Shown here in pieces: positions 62,564-64,000 of a stretch of DNA of 64,000 bases (within the stretch, counting starts at the first letter, position 1; each line of letters opens with the position of its first letter). Source of the stretch: Ottowia thiooxydans DSM 14619 (GTDB taxonomy: Bacteria > Pseudomonadota > Gammaproteobacteria > Burkholderiales > Burkholderiaceae_C); contig NZ_AUGX01000013.1 in assembly GCF_000422885.1 (NCBI RefSeq), forward strand, positions 62,001 to 126,000, written 5' to 3'. Position numbers and translations under genes: made by a program. The notes below the pieces were generated by a model. That model saw nothing but the letters and a program-made list of their open reading frames with translations. It had not been told where the DNA came from and searched no databases.

Positions 62564-64000
62564 TCACGTGGTGCCCTGCAGGACCAGCGTGAAGCAAGTG
62601 CCACCACCCCGCGCGGGCTCTACGCGCACATCACCGCCGTGCAGCCGTGCCACGCGTCGTGCTACCCACAACCCCAATCCGAACCCGCGCGCCTCGTCGA
62701 CCCGGCCGCCCCGCTCAAAACGATCGAAAATCCGTTGGACCACTTCCGGAGGCATGCCGGGCCCTTCGTCAGACACAGAGAATTCAAGCTGGCCATGGGA
62801 ACTCTGTCGGGCGGCCACCGTGATTTCACCTGCGCTGGCGTACTTCACTGCGTTGTCCACCAGGTTCGACAGCGCCATATGAACCAATGTGGGGTCGCAT
62901 GGCCAAGTGGATGGCGCATCATCTGTCATCAGGCGCAAGCGGTGGCGGGTTGACCAACGCACGAGTTGCGCTGCGTCTTCCACCAGAGTTGGAATCGAGG
63001 CTTTGCTGATACGCAAGCCAAAGCTTGGCGCGTCCAACCTCTCGCTGACCAGACAGTTTTCAACCAAGGCTGTCAATCGCCGGCAGGCGCGGCGGATCTG
63101 TGTGGCACGTCCCACCTGCGTGGGAAGGTCGGGCGAGGGAAAGGTAGCCTGCTCGGTTGCCGCACTGTCGATGACGGTCAGAGGGGTGCGGAACTCGTGA
63201 TTGACCATATCGAAGAACTGGCGCTGCTCCAGCCTCGAGGCTCGTTCGCTTTCCAACGCCGCCTGAAGCGCATTTTGTGCATGCAGCAGCTCTCCGGTGC
63301 GATGGCGCACGCGCGCTTCCAGCGAATGTTCGGATTGCTCCAATGACTTCACCAAATGCGCCTGGCGCAGGACCGAGGCGCGGAACCGCTGGACCAGGCG
63401 CAGACCCACGGCTACTGCGATTGTGGTGTTGAAAAGCAGCACCATGAACTGCCAGTAAATTCCCGTGAAGACATCAGAAGGCAATACCCCAATGGTGGTC
63501 GCGCTCACGTAGGCGCCCAACACTGCGTAAATGGCATACGGGGTGATGACCAGCAAGGATGGGATGGAGGGCCCATCGCGGCGCATGTTAGACCAGCCAA
63601 TCCAGGTGGCCAAGATGCTGACCAACCAGGGCGTTGAGATGGCGAACGCGGCCAGGGGAGTGAACCACGCTCCTCCCACGCTGAGCAGCCCCACCAAAAG
63701 CGCCACGGTCAAGCACTGCAGTACCTTGTCCAGCAGGCTCCAGGGGCTGTCACGTGTCAGCAACTGACGGGCCAGCCATGCGAACGAGGCTGGCAGCAGA
63801 AAAACACCCATGCTGACGAGAGGGTTCGCCCACCTCGATAGATCTTCAGGCAACCACAGTTGGGCGTAGCCTCTCACGTTGATGCCGTGCAAGAAACCAA
63901 TTGCTGCGAACAAAGCCATTGCAGTGATCACACGCATCCGCAAGGCCAGGGCGGCGCCCCCCAGTAATAAAGCCAACAACAAGCTGATGCCGAGGAAAGC
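62564..64000 (-). CDS. 7TM-type sensor histidine kinase (N-terminus beyond window)
   Basis: At least 478 codons; the frame is still open at the right edge, so the N terminus is missing. About seven membrane helices (7TMR-DISM type) occupy the first 220 residues seen, then a coiled coil (LVKSLEQSEHSLEARVRHRTGELLHAQNAL) and a HisKA domain with the phospho-His in FFDMVNHEFRTPLTVIDS. The HATPase domain has N-box LSNLVDNAVKYA, G1 VSDEGPGMPPEVV and G2 GFGLGLWVAR. 7TMR-DISM kinases often have a periplasmic carbohydrate-binding-like domain before the helices. The cognate regulator is not known. Confidence 0.9.
   Translation of the reverse strand, partial: AFLGISLLLALLLGGAALALRMRVITAMALFAAIGFLHGINVRGYAQLWLPEDLSRWANPLVSMGVFLLPASFAWLARQLLTRDSPWSLLDKVLQCLTVALLVGLLSVGGAWFTPLAAFAISTPWLVSILATWIGWSNMRRDGPSIPSLLVITPYAIYAVLGAYVSATTIGVLPSDVFTGIYWQFMVLLFNTTIAVAVGLRLVQRFRASVLRQAHLVKSLEQSEHSLEARVRHRTGELLHAQNALQAALESERASRLEQRQFFDMVNHEFRTPLTVIDSAATEQATFPSPDLPTQVGRATQIRRACRRLTALVENCLVSERLDAPSFGLRISKASIPTLVEDAAQLVRWSTRHRLRLMTDDAPSTWPCDPTLVHMALSNLVDNAVKYASAGEITVAARQSSHGQLEFSVSDEGPGMPPEVVQRIFDRFERGGRVDEARGFGLGLWVARRVARLHGGDVRVEPARGGGTCFTLVLQGTT

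Noticed and set aside
58884-64000. Response regulator 58884 and kinase 62564 as a two-component pair
   Set aside because: They are 3 kb apart, on opposite strands and separated by four unrelated genes; pairing cannot be supported from sequence.

Overview
The window is about 60 % GC chromosomal DNA from a Gram-negative betaproteobacterium. Orphan Bug/TctC binding proteins, GGAGACA-type ribosome binding sites, the CbpA/CbpM pair and the style of the extragenic repeats suggest Burkholderiales, probably Comamonadaceae (inference, no marker gene present). No rRNA, tRNA, CRISPR array, prophage or intact insertion sequence was seen.

Layout. (1) 1-9.6 kb: housekeeping and mixed genes: a cut DUF72 protein, a SPASM-like/methyltransferase fusion, GST, M20 peptidase, YidB, MFS exporter, LysR divergent from a CaiB-type CoA transferase, rsmE and an MDR oxidoreductase. 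(2) 9.9-19.2 kb: a minus-strand operon (TetR, nitrate/taurine-type ABC transporter, methyltransferase, cyclase, fumarylacetoacetase) divergent from acetoacetyl-CoA synthetase. The fumarylacetoacetase product acetoacetate is the substrate of that synthetase. (3) 19.2-21.5 kb: a 282-bp palindromic TA-flanked MITE-like element and three small envelope genes. (4) 21.9-51.7 kb: a 30-kb catabolic island with three kinds of acyl-CoA ligase, a LIV-type ABC transporter, two SDRs, two crotonases, an acyl-CoA dehydrogenase pair, a SnoaL-like protein, a class III-like PHA synthase pair, an alpha/beta hydrolase, two orphan Bug proteins, a DUF1254/DUF1214 protein, an alkyl sulfatase and a Baeyer-Villiger monooxygenase. 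(5) 51.8-64 kb: CbpM/CbpA, EamA transporter, flavin reductase, a beta-alanine catabolic pair with LysR, a FixJ-type regulator, MltA, a lipoprotein, an ankyrin protein and a truncated sensor kinase.

The main discovery is in region 4. Nine copies of an 18-bp inverted-repeat operator (consensus ACYTRCCG-NN-CGGYAKGT) lie in front of eight transcription units of the island, including its own TetR gene, and none was seen outside it. This ties scattered genes on both strands into one apparent regulon. Its enzyme set would fit a subterminal route: sulfate ester to secondary alcohol (alkyl sulfatase), to ketone (SDR), to ester (BVMO), to acid plus alcohol (alpha/beta hydrolase), then CoA activation and beta-oxidation-like steps, possibly with a branch to polyester. 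The substrate is unknown and the route is inference. No thiolase is present in the window.

Other notable points: the BVMO has Arg in place of its fingerprint His; both crotonases lack the first catalytic Glu of true hydratases; miniature TA-flanked tips of the MITE-like element sit at gene ends; and a perfect 26-bp palindrome lies between the divergent Bug and DUF1254 genes.
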